This document shows, one piece after another, positions 25,101 to 32,647 of a stretch of DNA of 64,000 nt (position 1 is the stretch's first letter; each line of letters opens with the position of its first letter). This DNA is from Amycolatopsis decaplanina DSM 44594 (GTDB lineage Bacteria > Actinomycetota > Actinomycetes > Mycobacteriales > Pseudonocardiaceae). The stretch is from positions 1-64,000 of the forward strand of contig NZ_AOHO01000061.1 of assembly GCF_000342005.1 (NCBI RefSeq), given 5' to 3'. Under the pieces are notes generated by a model. It saw nothing but the letters and a program-made list of their open reading frames with translations. It was not told where the DNA came from and did not search any database. The translations under genes and the position numbers were made by a program.

Positions 25101-25165
25101 GATCTGACCCCACCGCTCTTCCCCGCGGCTTCCGGCTGGCGCGAGTGCCGTCCCAGGTCGTCCAT
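25097..25165 (-). CDS. Possible 22-codon leader/mini-ORF coupled to the STAND gene
   Basis: ATG at 25165, with GGGGGGAC upstream, opens a frame encoding MDDLGRHSRQPEAAGKSG plus GVRS. Its TGA overlaps the STAND ATG (ATGA). It could be a translational-coupling leader or a tiny partner peptide. No homology is recognised; the evidence is the geometry alone. The remaining gap to 25352 holds only a 14-bp palindrome CGTGCGTACGCACG (25271-25284). Confidence 0.3.
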   Translation of the reverse strand: MDDLGRHSRQPEAAGKSGGVRS

Positions 25166-25352
25166 GCGGTGTCCCCCCGTTTGGTCTCCGGTAATTCAGT
25201 GTCTCCCAATAATGCGGTTGCGTAGGCTGAATTGTGGGGAAATTATCACACGAACAGACGAATGTGTGCACGTGCGTACGCACGGGCGTTTTCGCGCGTG
25301 CTGCCAGGGAAGTGGTGCGGGTCCACAATGGACTGCTGATTTCCCTGTCGTG

Positions 25353-26552
25353 TCATCGGATTCTGTTGTCGGTGAGTTTCATGCCATCGGGCGCATTCTG
25401 CGCTTCCGTGGCCTTCGGCGCGTCCGGTTCCCGCAATGAGCGGGTCGCGAGCCAGCATAAAGCGGGTAGCGCGATCAGTGGCAGCAGCCCCGTTTGAAGG
25501 GAGGTGTGGTCGGCGATCGTTCCGATGACGGGACTCGCGAGACCGCCGATGCTGACCGTCAGGCCGAGGGTGACTCCGCCCGCGGTGCCGACGCGAGTGG
25601 GGAGGTAGTCCTGGGCGAGCGTGATCTGCAGGGAGAACGGGATGTACAGGCCCACCGCGGCCAGCAGGACGAACGGGAAGAGCGCCGGGCCCGGCGCGAA
25701 CACGACTCCCGCGACCGCGCCGATGGTGGCCAGGTACGACCAGCGCACCACGGTGACGCGCTCCCGGCGCCCGGCCAGCCTGCTGCCGAGCAGCGTGCCC
25801 GCGGCGCCGCCGAGGTAGAGCAGGAACAGCGCGGCACTGCCCGTCGTCGTGCCGCCTCCGATCCGTTGCTGGGCGTAGAGCGAGACGAACGTGCTCAGCC
25901 CGACGAAGACGATCGAGCGGAAGACGACGGCCGCCGACAGCTTCGCGAACGACCTCCAGTCATCGACATCGGCGACGCCCGACGACGAGGCGCCGGTGTG
26001 GGCGCTCCTGGCGAGGGCGCGCAGCACGGGCAGGCAGAGCACGGAACCGGCCAGCGCGGGTACGACGAGCAGCGGTGACATCCGGAGTCCGCCGAGTGCC
26101 ATGACCGCGGTGACGAGTACGGGGGCGGCGGCGAACCCGATGTTGCCGCCGAGGGAGAACCAGCCCATCGCCGTATGCCTGCCACCACCGGCGATCCTCG
26201 CGACCCGTGCGGCCTCGGGATGGTAGGCGGCCACGCCGATTCCGGACACGGCGACGAAGGTGAGCGTCAGCGCGTAGGAGTCGACCAGGCCGCCGAGGGC
26301 GATGCCGAGTCCGCCGAGGAGCGTGGCGGACGGCAGCAGCCACGGCATCGCCCAGCGGTCGGTCAGCGCGCCGAACAATGGCTGCGCCACCGACGACAGC
26401 AGCGAAGCGGCGAGAACGATGCCCGACACCGCCGCGTATCCGTAGGCGCGCTCGGCGGCGAAGAACGGCACCAGCGCGGCGACCGAACCCTGATACACGT
26501 CCACGCACGCGTGCCCCGCCGACAGCAGGATGATCGCTCTGTTCCTTGACAC
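25353..26552 (-). CDS. MFS transporter, fosmidomycin-resistance (Fsr)-like
   Basis: I take the GTG before SRNRAIILLSAGHACVDVYQG as start (399 residues). The twelve-helix MFS protein has GALTDRWAMPWLLPSATLLGG at the cytoplasmic motif A position and GVAAYHPEAARVARIAGG, a segment characteristic of Fsr-type exporters. It would export a small polar drug or sugar phosphate analogue. It is divergent from the AraC-type gene (53 bp between starts), which probably controls it. Confidence 0.85.
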   Translation of the reverse strand: MSRNRAIILLSAGHACVDVYQGSVAALVPFFAAERAYGYAAVSGIVLAASLLSSVAQPLFGALTDRWAMPWLLPSATLLGGLGIALGGLVDSYALTLTFVAVSGIGVAAYHPEAARVARIAGGGRHTAMGWFSLGGNIGFAAAPVLVTAVMALGGLRMSPLLVVPALAGSVLCLPVLRALARSAHTGASSSGVADVDDWRSFAKLSAAVVFRSIVFVGLSTFVSLYAQQRIGGGTTTGSAALFLLYLGGAAGTLLGSRLAGRRERVTVVRWSYLATIGAVAGVVFAPGPALFPFVLLAAVGLYIPFSLQITLAQDYLPTRVGTAGGVTLGLTVSIGGLASPVIGTIADHTSLQTGLLPLIALPALCWLATRSLREPDAPKATEAQNAPDGMKLTDNRIR

Positions 26553-26605
26553 CCCGCCATGCTCGTCGCGGCCACGGTGTCGCGCTTCCGATAAAATGAC
26601 AAACG

Positions 26606-27349
26606 ATGACGGAAATCCGCCACTTGCCCGCGGCGCCGACACAGGTCCGGTCCCTGGCTTCCGGCACGACCATCGACGCGCACCGCCACGACGATCACCA
26701 GGTCGTCTACGCGGCGCATGGCGTACTGGCCATCACCACTGACAGGGGCTCGTGGGTCGCGCCCGCCACGAGGGCCATCTGGGTGCCCGCCGGGACCGTG
26801 CACGCCCATCAGGCGCACGGCGATCTCGAACTCCGGCTCGTCGGCCTGCCGCCCACCGTGAACCCGTTGCGGCTGAACGAACCGAGCGTGCTGGCCGTCG
26901 GCCCCCTCCTGCGCGAACTCATCCGCTCCTACACCGATCCGCCGCACGACGACACCCCGGAACGCCGGCGGCTGCGCGCGGTCCTGCTCGATCAGCTTCG
27001 CGCCTCACCGCAGCAACCCCTGCACCTGCCGACGCCGGACGACCCGCGGCTGCGCGCGGTGTGCGAGATCCTCAGCGCCGATCCGGCCGACAATCGGACG
27101 CTGGCCGCGCTCGGTGCCCGGGTCGGAGCAAGTGATCGCACCCTGACCCGGCTCTTCAAAGCCGATCTCGGCATGACGTTCCCGCAATGGCGCACGCAGC
27201 TGCGGCTCTACCGAGCTTTGGTCCTCTTGGCCGAGAACACTCCGGTGACCGCGGTGGCGCATGCCTGCGGCTGGTCTTCCACCAGCGCGTTCATCGACGT
27301 CTTCCGCCGCGCCTTCGGGCACACGCCGGGCTCGCACTACGACCGGTGA
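26606..27349 (+). CDS. AraC-family regulator with cupin sensor
   Basis: The 247-residue regulator has an N-terminal cupin (TIDAHRHDDHQVVYAAHGVLAITT, AIWVPAGTVHAHQAHG) and a C-terminal AraC double helix-turn-helix (LAALGARVGASDRTLTRLFKADLGMTFPQWRTQLRL ... VTAVAHACGWSSTSAFIDVFRRAFGHTPG). It is divergent from the Fsr-like exporter and is likely to activate or repress it in response to a ligand bound in the cupin. It is followed by a strong bidirectional terminator. Confidence 0.9.
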   Translation: MTEIRHLPAAPTQVRSLASGTTIDAHRHDDHQVVYAAHGVLAITTDRGSWVAPATRAIWVPAGTVHAHQAHGDLELRLVGLPPTVNPLRLNEPSVLAVGPLLRELIRSYTDPPHDDTPERRRLRAVLLDQLRASPQQPLHLPTPDDPRLRAVCEILSADPADNRTLAALGARVGASDRTLTRLFKADLGMTFPQWRTQLRLYRALVLLAENTPVTAVAHACGWSSTSAFIDVFRRAFGHTPGSHYDR

Positions 27350-27355
27350 ACGCGA

Positions 27356-27390
27356 AAGCGGGGCCGGTCCACAAAGGACCGGCCCCGCTT
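27356..27390. terminator. Bidirectional terminator hairpin
   Basis: Perfect 15-bp arms AAGCGGGGCCGGTCC (27356-27370) and complement (27376-27390) flank ACAAA, followed by CTTCGTTCG. It lies between the convergent araC-type gene and the thioester protein gene. Confidence 0.85.
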
Positions 27391-27403
27391 CTTCGTTCGC
27401 TTC

Positions 27404-28558
27404 TTACGCCTCGCTACGGCGACGGCGCACCAGCAGTACCATCAGCACACCCGCGCCGAGGAGCGCGCCGCCGATCACCAGCGGCATGGTCGCGGAGGCA
27501 CCGGTGTTGGCCAGCTCGTTGCCGCCACCCGATTCGGCGCCACCCGGGGTGCTGGGGGCCGGGGTGTCGGTGGCGGGCGCGCCACCCTGCTTCCAGGTCG
27601 CGGTCGCGTTCGCGACGACCGAGGTCTTCTCGGACTCCGCCACGATCAGGGACTGGGCGGGCACCTTGGCGTAGTTCTCGCCCACGAACAGGCGACCGGT
27701 GTCGAGGTGGCCGCTGACCTTCAGCGAGAACGAGCCGTTGCCGTCCTTGGCGTCCTTGGGGACGTCGACGTAGACCTTGGTGCCGTCCTTGATGTCGGCG
27801 GCCTTGATCTCCTTGCCGTCGGCGTCGGTGACCTTGACGCCCTCGGGCAGCTTGCTGGTCAGCTCGGTGATGTCACCGGTGGTGGCCACGCTGAACGGGC
27901 CGATCTTGGTGCCGGTCGCGCCCGAGGCCTTGGCCGGGCCGATGTCGAGGGTCGGCTTCGGCTGCTCCCCGATGCCGACGTTCTGCTTGCCGGTGAGGTA
28001 GTCGTAGACGGCCAGCACGTCGGCGGACTCTTCGGCGCTCTCGTAAGGCAGCGGCTTCTTGCGGTCGAGGTCCTTGCCGTCACTGAAGTGCCAGACGGCG
28101 GCCTGCGTCGCGGTGACGGCCTCCTCGACGGACAGGCCGTCGGTCAGCTTGACGTCCTTGCCGAGCGCGCTCTCGATCGCCTTCGCGGTGACCGCCGGGT
28201 AGCCGTGGTGCAGGACCCAGTTGATCTTCCCGTTGTTCTTGTTGAACGGCGAAGCGGCGTCCGGGTACTTGTTCCACGGACGTTCGATCATGTCCTGATC
28301 GGTGCGCATGTCGACCTCGACCTGCACGCAGTACATCTTGAGCTTGCTGCCGTCGGAGAGCTTCAGCCCGAACAGCTTCGTGACGTAGTGCTGCCCGCCC
28401 TCGAAGTTGACGCTGAAACCCTCGGTGCCGGAACCTTCGACGACCCGGCCCCGCGCCGCGCCGTCGTCGGCGAGGGCGGCCGGAGCGGCCATCGTCAGCG
28501 CGACGGCCGCGGTGGCGACCGCGATCCCGCCGCGAACCAGAACTGACCTGCCGTGCAT
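27404..28558 (-). CDS. Thioester-domain (TQXA) surface protein with LAxTG sorting signal
   Basis: The 384-residue exported protein has a signal peptide (about 1-30, ending PAALADD) and a TQXA thioester domain. MYCVQVEV supplies Cys77 and VTATQAAVWHFSDG supplies Gln152, the pair that would form an internal thioester for covalent attachment to host or substrate amines. A beta-rich stalk follows, then a Pro/Thr/Gly linker, and the C-terminal sorting signal LANTG (349-353), a hydrophobic helix and RRRRSEA. LAxTG is the signal of class E sortases, so it is predicted to be anchored to peptidoglycan. No sortase gene is nearby. A GGGAGAC ribosome site precedes the ATG. Confidence 0.9.
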   Translation of the reverse strand: MHGRSVLVRGGIAVATAAVALTMAAPAALADDGAARGRVVEGSGTEGFSVNFEGGQHYVTKLFGLKLSDGSKLKMYCVQVEVDMRTDQDMIERPWNKYPDAASPFNKNNGKINWVLHHGYPAVTAKAIESALGKDVKLTDGLSVEEAVTATQAAVWHFSDGKDLDRKKPLPYESAEESADVLAVYDYLTGKQNVGIGEQPKPTLDIGPAKASGATGTKIGPFSVATTGDITELTSKLPEGVKVTDADGKEIKAADIKDGTKVYVDVPKDAKDGNGSFSLKVSGHLDTGRLFVGENYAKVPAQSLIVAESEKTSVVANATATWKQGGAPATDTPAPSTPGGAESGGGNELANTGASATMPLVIGGALLGAGVLMVLLVRRRRSEA

Positions 28559-28682
28559 GTGTCTCCCATCCGAATACGGACCACGAATGCCAGTTGCCGC
28601 ATGCGACCACAGGCCCCGACCGCAACGGCTCGCCCGGATGGGGGGTAATTAATCCCATCGAGCGAGAGCGGAGCATACAGAG

Positions 28683-28696
28683 GCCACACGTGTGGC
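28683..28696. promoter_or_regulatory. Palindrome in the divergent promoter region 28559-28885
   Basis: GCCACACGTGTGGC is a perfect 14-bp palindrome in the 327-bp space between the thioester protein gene and the sugar dehydrogenase gene. Just upstream is an AT-rich TAATTAAT patch (about 28647-28654), unusual here. It may be an operator; no regulator is adjacent. Nothing else in the gap is recognised. Confidence 0.35.
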
Positions 28697-28885
28697 TACT
28701 CCGGGGTGTAGCTCATGTCCGAATTGCCCTGAAAGAAGAGTGAACGGCACGAAAACGATCTTGGGCGAGTAGGTGACCGGCTTGGCCGGAAAGAAACCGA
28801 CAAAGAGCTCGCGTATGGAGGTACCGCCGCTCCTCCGGCCGCTGTTGAATTGGACCAGACCATTCACTGGCGATTGGAGTCCCTC

Positions 28886-30070
28886 ATGACGCGACGGCAC
28901 CTCCGCCGGGGGTTGTCCCTGGTGGCCGGGCTCGCCTTGGCTGGGGCGCTGCTCCCGGCCGCGAGCAGCGCGGATCCCCTGGAAGCGCGGGGTGTTCCGC
29001 TCGGCGAGCTGACCGCCACGGCGACCAAGGTGGCGTCCGGGCTGGTCAACCCGACCGCGATCACGGCGCTGAACGACGGGAGCGGCCGGATCCTCATCGT
29101 GGAGAAGAGAGGCGTCGTCCGGGCCTACCATCCCAGGACCGGGCTCGCCGCCAAGCCGGTTCTGGACATCAGCGACAAAGTGAACGGCGCGGACGTCGAA
29201 CGAGGGCTGCTCGGGCTGGCGATCGCGAAAGACAGGCGGGCCTACGTCGCGTACACCCGCAAGTCCGACAGCGCGGTGACGCTGTCCCGGGTCCGGCTGG
29301 ACACCGGTGAGCTCACCGAGCTGATCACCCAGCCGCATTCCGAGTTCCCCAACCACAACGGCGGCCAGCTGGCGTTCGGCCCGGACGGGTACCTGTACTG
29401 GGGGATCGGAGACGGTGGCGGCGGGGGCGATCCGCTGGCCAGCGGGCAGCGGCTCGACACGCTGCTGGGCAAGATCCTGCGCATCGACGTCAACCGCGCG
29501 TGTCGTCCGCTGCGGTACTGCGTCCCGGCGGGCAACCCGTTCGCCGGCGTCGCGGGCGCGCGTCCGGAGATCTGGTCGTACGGGCTCCGCAATCCGTGGC
29601 GGTTCTCCTTCGACCCGGCCGACGGCTCGTTGTGGATCGGCGACGTCGGCCAGGGCCGTTTCGAGGAGGTCGACCACCTCGCCAGGGGCAAGGGCGGCGC
29701 GAACTTCGGCTGGTCCTGCAAGGAAGGGCCGGTCGTGTTCGACGAGACGCGGTGCGAGGAGGGCGTGACCTACACCGAGCCGGTCTTCCACTACATCTCC
29801 GGCGCGGAGGGCTGCGCGGTGATCGGCGGGCACGTCTACCGCGGCAAGAAGTACGCCTCGCTCGCGGGCGGGACCTACCTCGCGACCGACTTCTGCCAGG
29901 GAACGGCCTGGGCCGTCCGCAAGAAGACCGACGGCACCTACGAAAGCGCCCGGATCGGCGAGTTCCCGCTCGACGCCACCACGTTCGGCACCGACCAGAA
30001 CGGCGAGCTGTACCTGGCCGACGAACAGCCCGGCGGACTGCACCGGATCTCGTTCGCGCGCAAGGGCTGA
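28886..30070 (+). CDS. Secreted PQQ-dependent sugar dehydrogenase/sorbosone dehydrogenase-like protein
   Basis: The start at the ATG after TTGGAG gives 394 residues with a signal peptide (RRHLRRGLSLVAGLALAGALL, cleavage near ASSADP). The beta-propeller is of the glucose/sorbosone dehydrogenase family. It shows GLVNPTAITAL, ERGLLGLAIAKD, the PHSEFPNHNGGQLAFGPDGYLYWGIGDGGGGGDP signature with the family His and GDGG calcium/PQQ loop, and SYGLRNPWRFSFDP. Several Cys residues (ACRPLRYC, GWSCKEG, TRCEEG, EGCAV) suggest disulfides. It would oxidise aldoses outside the cell. The true cofactor is not certain from sequence. Confidence 0.88.
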   Translation: MTRRHLRRGLSLVAGLALAGALLPAASSADPLEARGVPLGELTATATKVASGLVNPTAITALNDGSGRILIVEKRGVVRAYHPRTGLAAKPVLDISDKVNGADVERGLLGLAIAKDRRAYVAYTRKSDSAVTLSRVRLDTGELTELITQPHSEFPNHNGGQLAFGPDGYLYWGIGDGGGGGDPLASGQRLDTLLGKILRIDVNRACRPLRYCVPAGNPFAGVAGARPEIWSYGLRNPWRFSFDPADGSLWIGDVGQGRFEEVDHLARGKGGANFGWSCKEGPVVFDETRCEEGVTYTEPVFHYISGAEGCAVIGGHVYRGKKYASLAGGTYLATDFCQGTAWAVRKKTDGTYESARIGEFPLDATTFGTDQNGELYLADEQPGGLHRISFARKG

Positions 30071-30078
30071 CACCGCTT

Positions 30079-30107
30079 CCCGGCCGCGTCCGCCCGGCGC
30101 GGCCGGG
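30079..30107. terminator. Bidirectional terminator hairpin
   Basis: Arms CCCGGCCGCG (30079-30088) and CGCGGCCGGG (30098-30107) pair perfectly around 9 nt, between the convergent stops at 30070 and 30111. Confidence 0.6.
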
Positions 30108-30110
30108 GGC

Positions 30111-31262
30111 TCAGCCCGTCCGGGGCAGCCGGACCTCGACCGTCCAGCCGCCGTCCGCGGCCGGGCCCGCCCGCGCCGACCCGCCCAGCGCGGTGGCCCG
30201 TTCCCGCATCCCGACCAGCCCCATCCCGCCGCCGGTGTCGGGCGCCGGACGGTGTTCGGCGTGACCGTTCGTGACGACGAGCGTCACCGTTTCCGGGGAG
30301 AACACGAGCTTCACCGCGCGCTCGGTGCCGGGCGCGTACTTGGCCGCGTTCGTCAGCGCTTCCTGCGCCGCGCGGACGAGGGTGTGTGAGACGCCGCCGC
30401 CTAGCGGGACGGCGGAGCCGTCGACCTCGAACGTCACCGCTTCCGCCGCGCACAACGCGGCCAGGGTCTCTTCCAGCGGCACGGCGTCCTCGCGCAGTTC
30501 GTGCACCGCCTGCCGCATCCGCCCGATACCGTCCACCGCCAGCGATCGCGCGCGGCGCACGGCGTCGGAGGCTTCCGCGTTCCTGCCTTTCGTGCCGAGG
30601 GCGTCGGCCATGTCGAGTTGCAGGGCGATCCCGGTGAGCGAATGGCCGAGGACGTCGTGCAGTTCCCGGGCGATCCGCGTCCGCTCCAGCAGCGCGGCCT
30701 CCCGTGATTCGGAAGCGGCGGCACGCCGGGCTTCGACAGCGGCGCGTTCGGCGTTGAAGAGCGCGTCCCGCCGGTCGCGGCGCGCGATGCCGAGGAGGAC
30801 CGGCAGGCCCACCGAAAGCGCGAGCCACCACGGCCATTCGTCCGCGGCCGGGGTCACCGCGCCGACCACCGCGACCGTCACGGCACAACAGACGGCGTCG
30901 AGGACGGCGACCGCGATCGCCTGGGCACGGGAAGCGAGTTTTATCCCGGCGACCGCGGCGGCGAGGTAGGCGAACATCGGCGCGAAGGTCTGTGGCGCCA
31001 GGGGGAGGAGCACGGCCGCGGAGACCGCGTATCCGCTCGCGAGCAGGAGCCGCGCCCGGGACGGAACCCGGTCCCACGGCAGGAACGAGACCACGGCGAA
31101 GAGCGCGACGAGGACGAAGAGCGCCGCCGTCACCGGCCGGACGTGGACGTTCTGGGTGAAGATCCCGGCCCCGGTCACGACGATGGCCGCCGTGATCAGG
31201 GTAGGCCGGATCAGCCTGTCGGCGATCCGTTCGCGGCGGAGCACCGTCGCGCTTCCGGTCAT
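30111..31262 (-). CDS. NarL-type sensor histidine kinase
   Basis: The 383-residue kinase has five to six N-terminal membrane segments (about 20-158) without a large extracellular domain, so it probably senses membrane or intramembrane signals. A HisKA_3 dimerisation domain follows with phospho-acceptor His202 in ARELHDVLGHSLTGIALQL, then an HATPase region (QEALTNAAKYAP, GGGMGLVGMRERATALGG). The cognate regulator is most likely the NarL-type protein at 31918, which is transcribed divergently with a membrane protein between them. Confidence 0.9.
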   Translation of the reverse strand: MTGSATVLRRERIADRLIRPTLITAAIVVTGAGIFTQNVHVRPVTAALFVLVALFAVVSFLPWDRVPSRARLLLASGYAVSAAVLLPLAPQTFAPMFAYLAAAVAGIKLASRAQAIAVAVLDAVCCAVTVAVVGAVTPAADEWPWWLALSVGLPVLLGIARRDRRDALFNAERAAVEARRAAASESREAALLERTRIARELHDVLGHSLTGIALQLDMADALGTKGRNAEASDAVRRARSLAVDGIGRMRQAVHELREDAVPLEETLAALCAAEAVTFEVDGSAVPLGGGVSHTLVRAAQEALTNAAKYAPGTERAVKLVFSPETVTLVVTNGHAEHRPAPDTGGGMGLVGMRERATALGGSARAGPAADGGWTVEVRLPRTG

Positions 31263-31381
31263 CGGCGCTCCTGAGGGTGGAGAGGGTTCTCCACCCGAAG
31301 ATACGGCCGTCGCCGCACGACGGCCCGCGCTCGCCGCCTTAGCGTCGAAGTGTCTTCGAAAACCGGCCCGAGGGGGAAACC

Positions 31382-31921
31382 GTGAGCACTCCTGTCGAAA
31401 TCGTCCTGATCGTCGCCGCGGTCGGATACGTCCTCATCCGGCGGCTGGCCGGCGACGTGGCCGAAGCCAAGCGGATGCTCCTGCTGCCCGCGATCCTCAC
31501 CGTGATCGGGCTGTCCGATGTGGACGAGAGCCTGAAGACCGCGACCTCGGTGGCGTTCCTGGTGGGCACGCTCGCGGTGAGCGTCCTGTTCGGTGTCCTG
31601 CGCGGCGCGAGCATCCGGCTCTACCAGCAGGACGGCGTCGCGCACATGCGGTACACGTGGCTCACGATCGCGTTGTGGGTGCTGAACGTGGGCGCCAAGG
31701 TCGGGGCGAACCTGCTGCTGGGCCTGATCACCGGGATCGCCTCCGGGGGCAACGGTGTCATGCTGACCATCGGCGTCGGGATCCTCGCCGAGGGTGTCGT
31801 GGTGCTCGCCAGGGCGGTGCGCACGGACGGCCGTATCGTCTGGAAGAAGGGTGAGGACGGCAAGGCGCACACCACGTCGCCGTTCCTCGACGATCTGCAG
31901 GCCAGGATGACCCGCCGATGA
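31382..31921 (+). CDS. Four-to-five-TM membrane protein of a two-component locus (CcdC/DUF1453-like)
   Basis: The 179-residue integral membrane protein has TM-like stretches at about 5-20, 34-50, 55-75, 90-110 and 125-145, and a hydrophilic C-terminus (WKKGEDGKAHTTSPFLDDLQARMTRR). The layout and VGYVLIRRLAGDVAEAKRMLLLPAIL start resemble CcdC/DUF1453-type proteins, although I am not certain of the family. It overlaps the response regulator start by ATGA and faces the kinase gene. A role as signal input for that system is an inference. Confidence 0.6.
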   Translation: MSTPVEIVLIVAAVGYVLIRRLAGDVAEAKRMLLLPAILTVIGLSDVDESLKTATSVAFLVGTLAVSVLFGVLRGASIRLYQQDGVAHMRYTWLTIALWVLNVGAKVGANLLLGLITGIASGGNGVMLTIGVGILAEGVVVLARAVRTDGRIVWKKGEDGKAHTTSPFLDDLQARMTRR

Positions 31922-32598
31922 CCGATGGAGGTGCCGAGGTGGCCGTGTCGCTCGTCGTCGCCGACGATCAGGCGTCCGTGCGGGAAGCCCTCGCGGTGAT
32001 GCTCGACATCGCCGACGGCATCACCGTCGTCGCGACGGCCACCAACGGTGCGGAGGCCGTCGCCGCGGTCTCCCGGCACACGCCGGACGTCGTGCTGATG
32101 GATCTGCACATGCCGGTCTTGAACGGCGTCGAGGCGACCGGCCGGATCAAAGCCGCGAAGCCCGAGGTCCAGGTCGTGGTGCTGACCAGTCTCGACGACG
32201 ACGAGTCGATCCTCGCCGCGCTCGAAGCCGGCGCGAGCGGTTACCTGACCAAGGAGGCCGACCGCGCGAAGATCGAGCAGGCCGTGCGCACCGCCGCCGA
32301 CGGCCAGGTCGTGCTCGCCCCGGAGGTCCAGCGGCGGCTCCTCACTCTCGCGTCGCGCCGTGCCCGTGCGGCCGACGAGCGCGAGGAGTTCGGGTTCACC
32401 TCGCGGGAAAAGGAGATCCTCGGGCTGATCGGCGAAGGCCTCCGGAATCCGGAGATCGCCGCGCGGCTGGTGATCAGCGAGGCCACCGTCAAGACCCACA
32501 TCAACAACCTGTTCGCGAAGGCGGGCTTCCATTCCCGCGCCGAGGCCGTCCGGTACGCGCTGAGCACCCCGGCTCCCGCGCCCTACCGGTTCACCTGA
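31918..32598 (+). CDS. NarL/FixJ-family response regulator
   Basis: The 226-residue protein has a receiver domain with phospho-acceptor Asp62 (VVLMDLHMPVLNGVE), acidic pocket VVADDQ and Lys in GYLTKEAD. A C-terminal LuxR-type helix-turn-helix follows (FTSREKEILGLIGEGLRNPEIAARLVISEATVKTHINNLFAKAGFHSRAEAVRYA). It is coupled (ATGA) to the membrane protein gene and is probably phosphorylated by the divergent kinase. Confidence 0.92.
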   Translation: MTDGGAEVAVSLVVADDQASVREALAVMLDIADGITVVATATNGAEAVAAVSRHTPDVVLMDLHMPVLNGVEATGRIKAAKPEVQVVVLTSLDDDESILAALEAGASGYLTKEADRAKIEQAVRTAADGQVVLAPEVQRRLLTLASRRARAADEREEFGFTSREKEILGLIGEGLRNPEIAARLVISEATVKTHINNLFAKAGFHSRAEAVRYALSTPAPAPYRFT

Positions 32599-32647
32599 TC
32601 GCGTTTCATCAAGTTTTCATCATCCCTCCATAGCGTGAGGTCGTCTG

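Noticed and set aside
17606..30070. A biosynthetic gene cluster around the SARP regulator
   Set aside because: No PKS, NRPS, terpene, RiPP or other assembly genes are present on either side; a SARP-STAND gene alone does not define a cluster.
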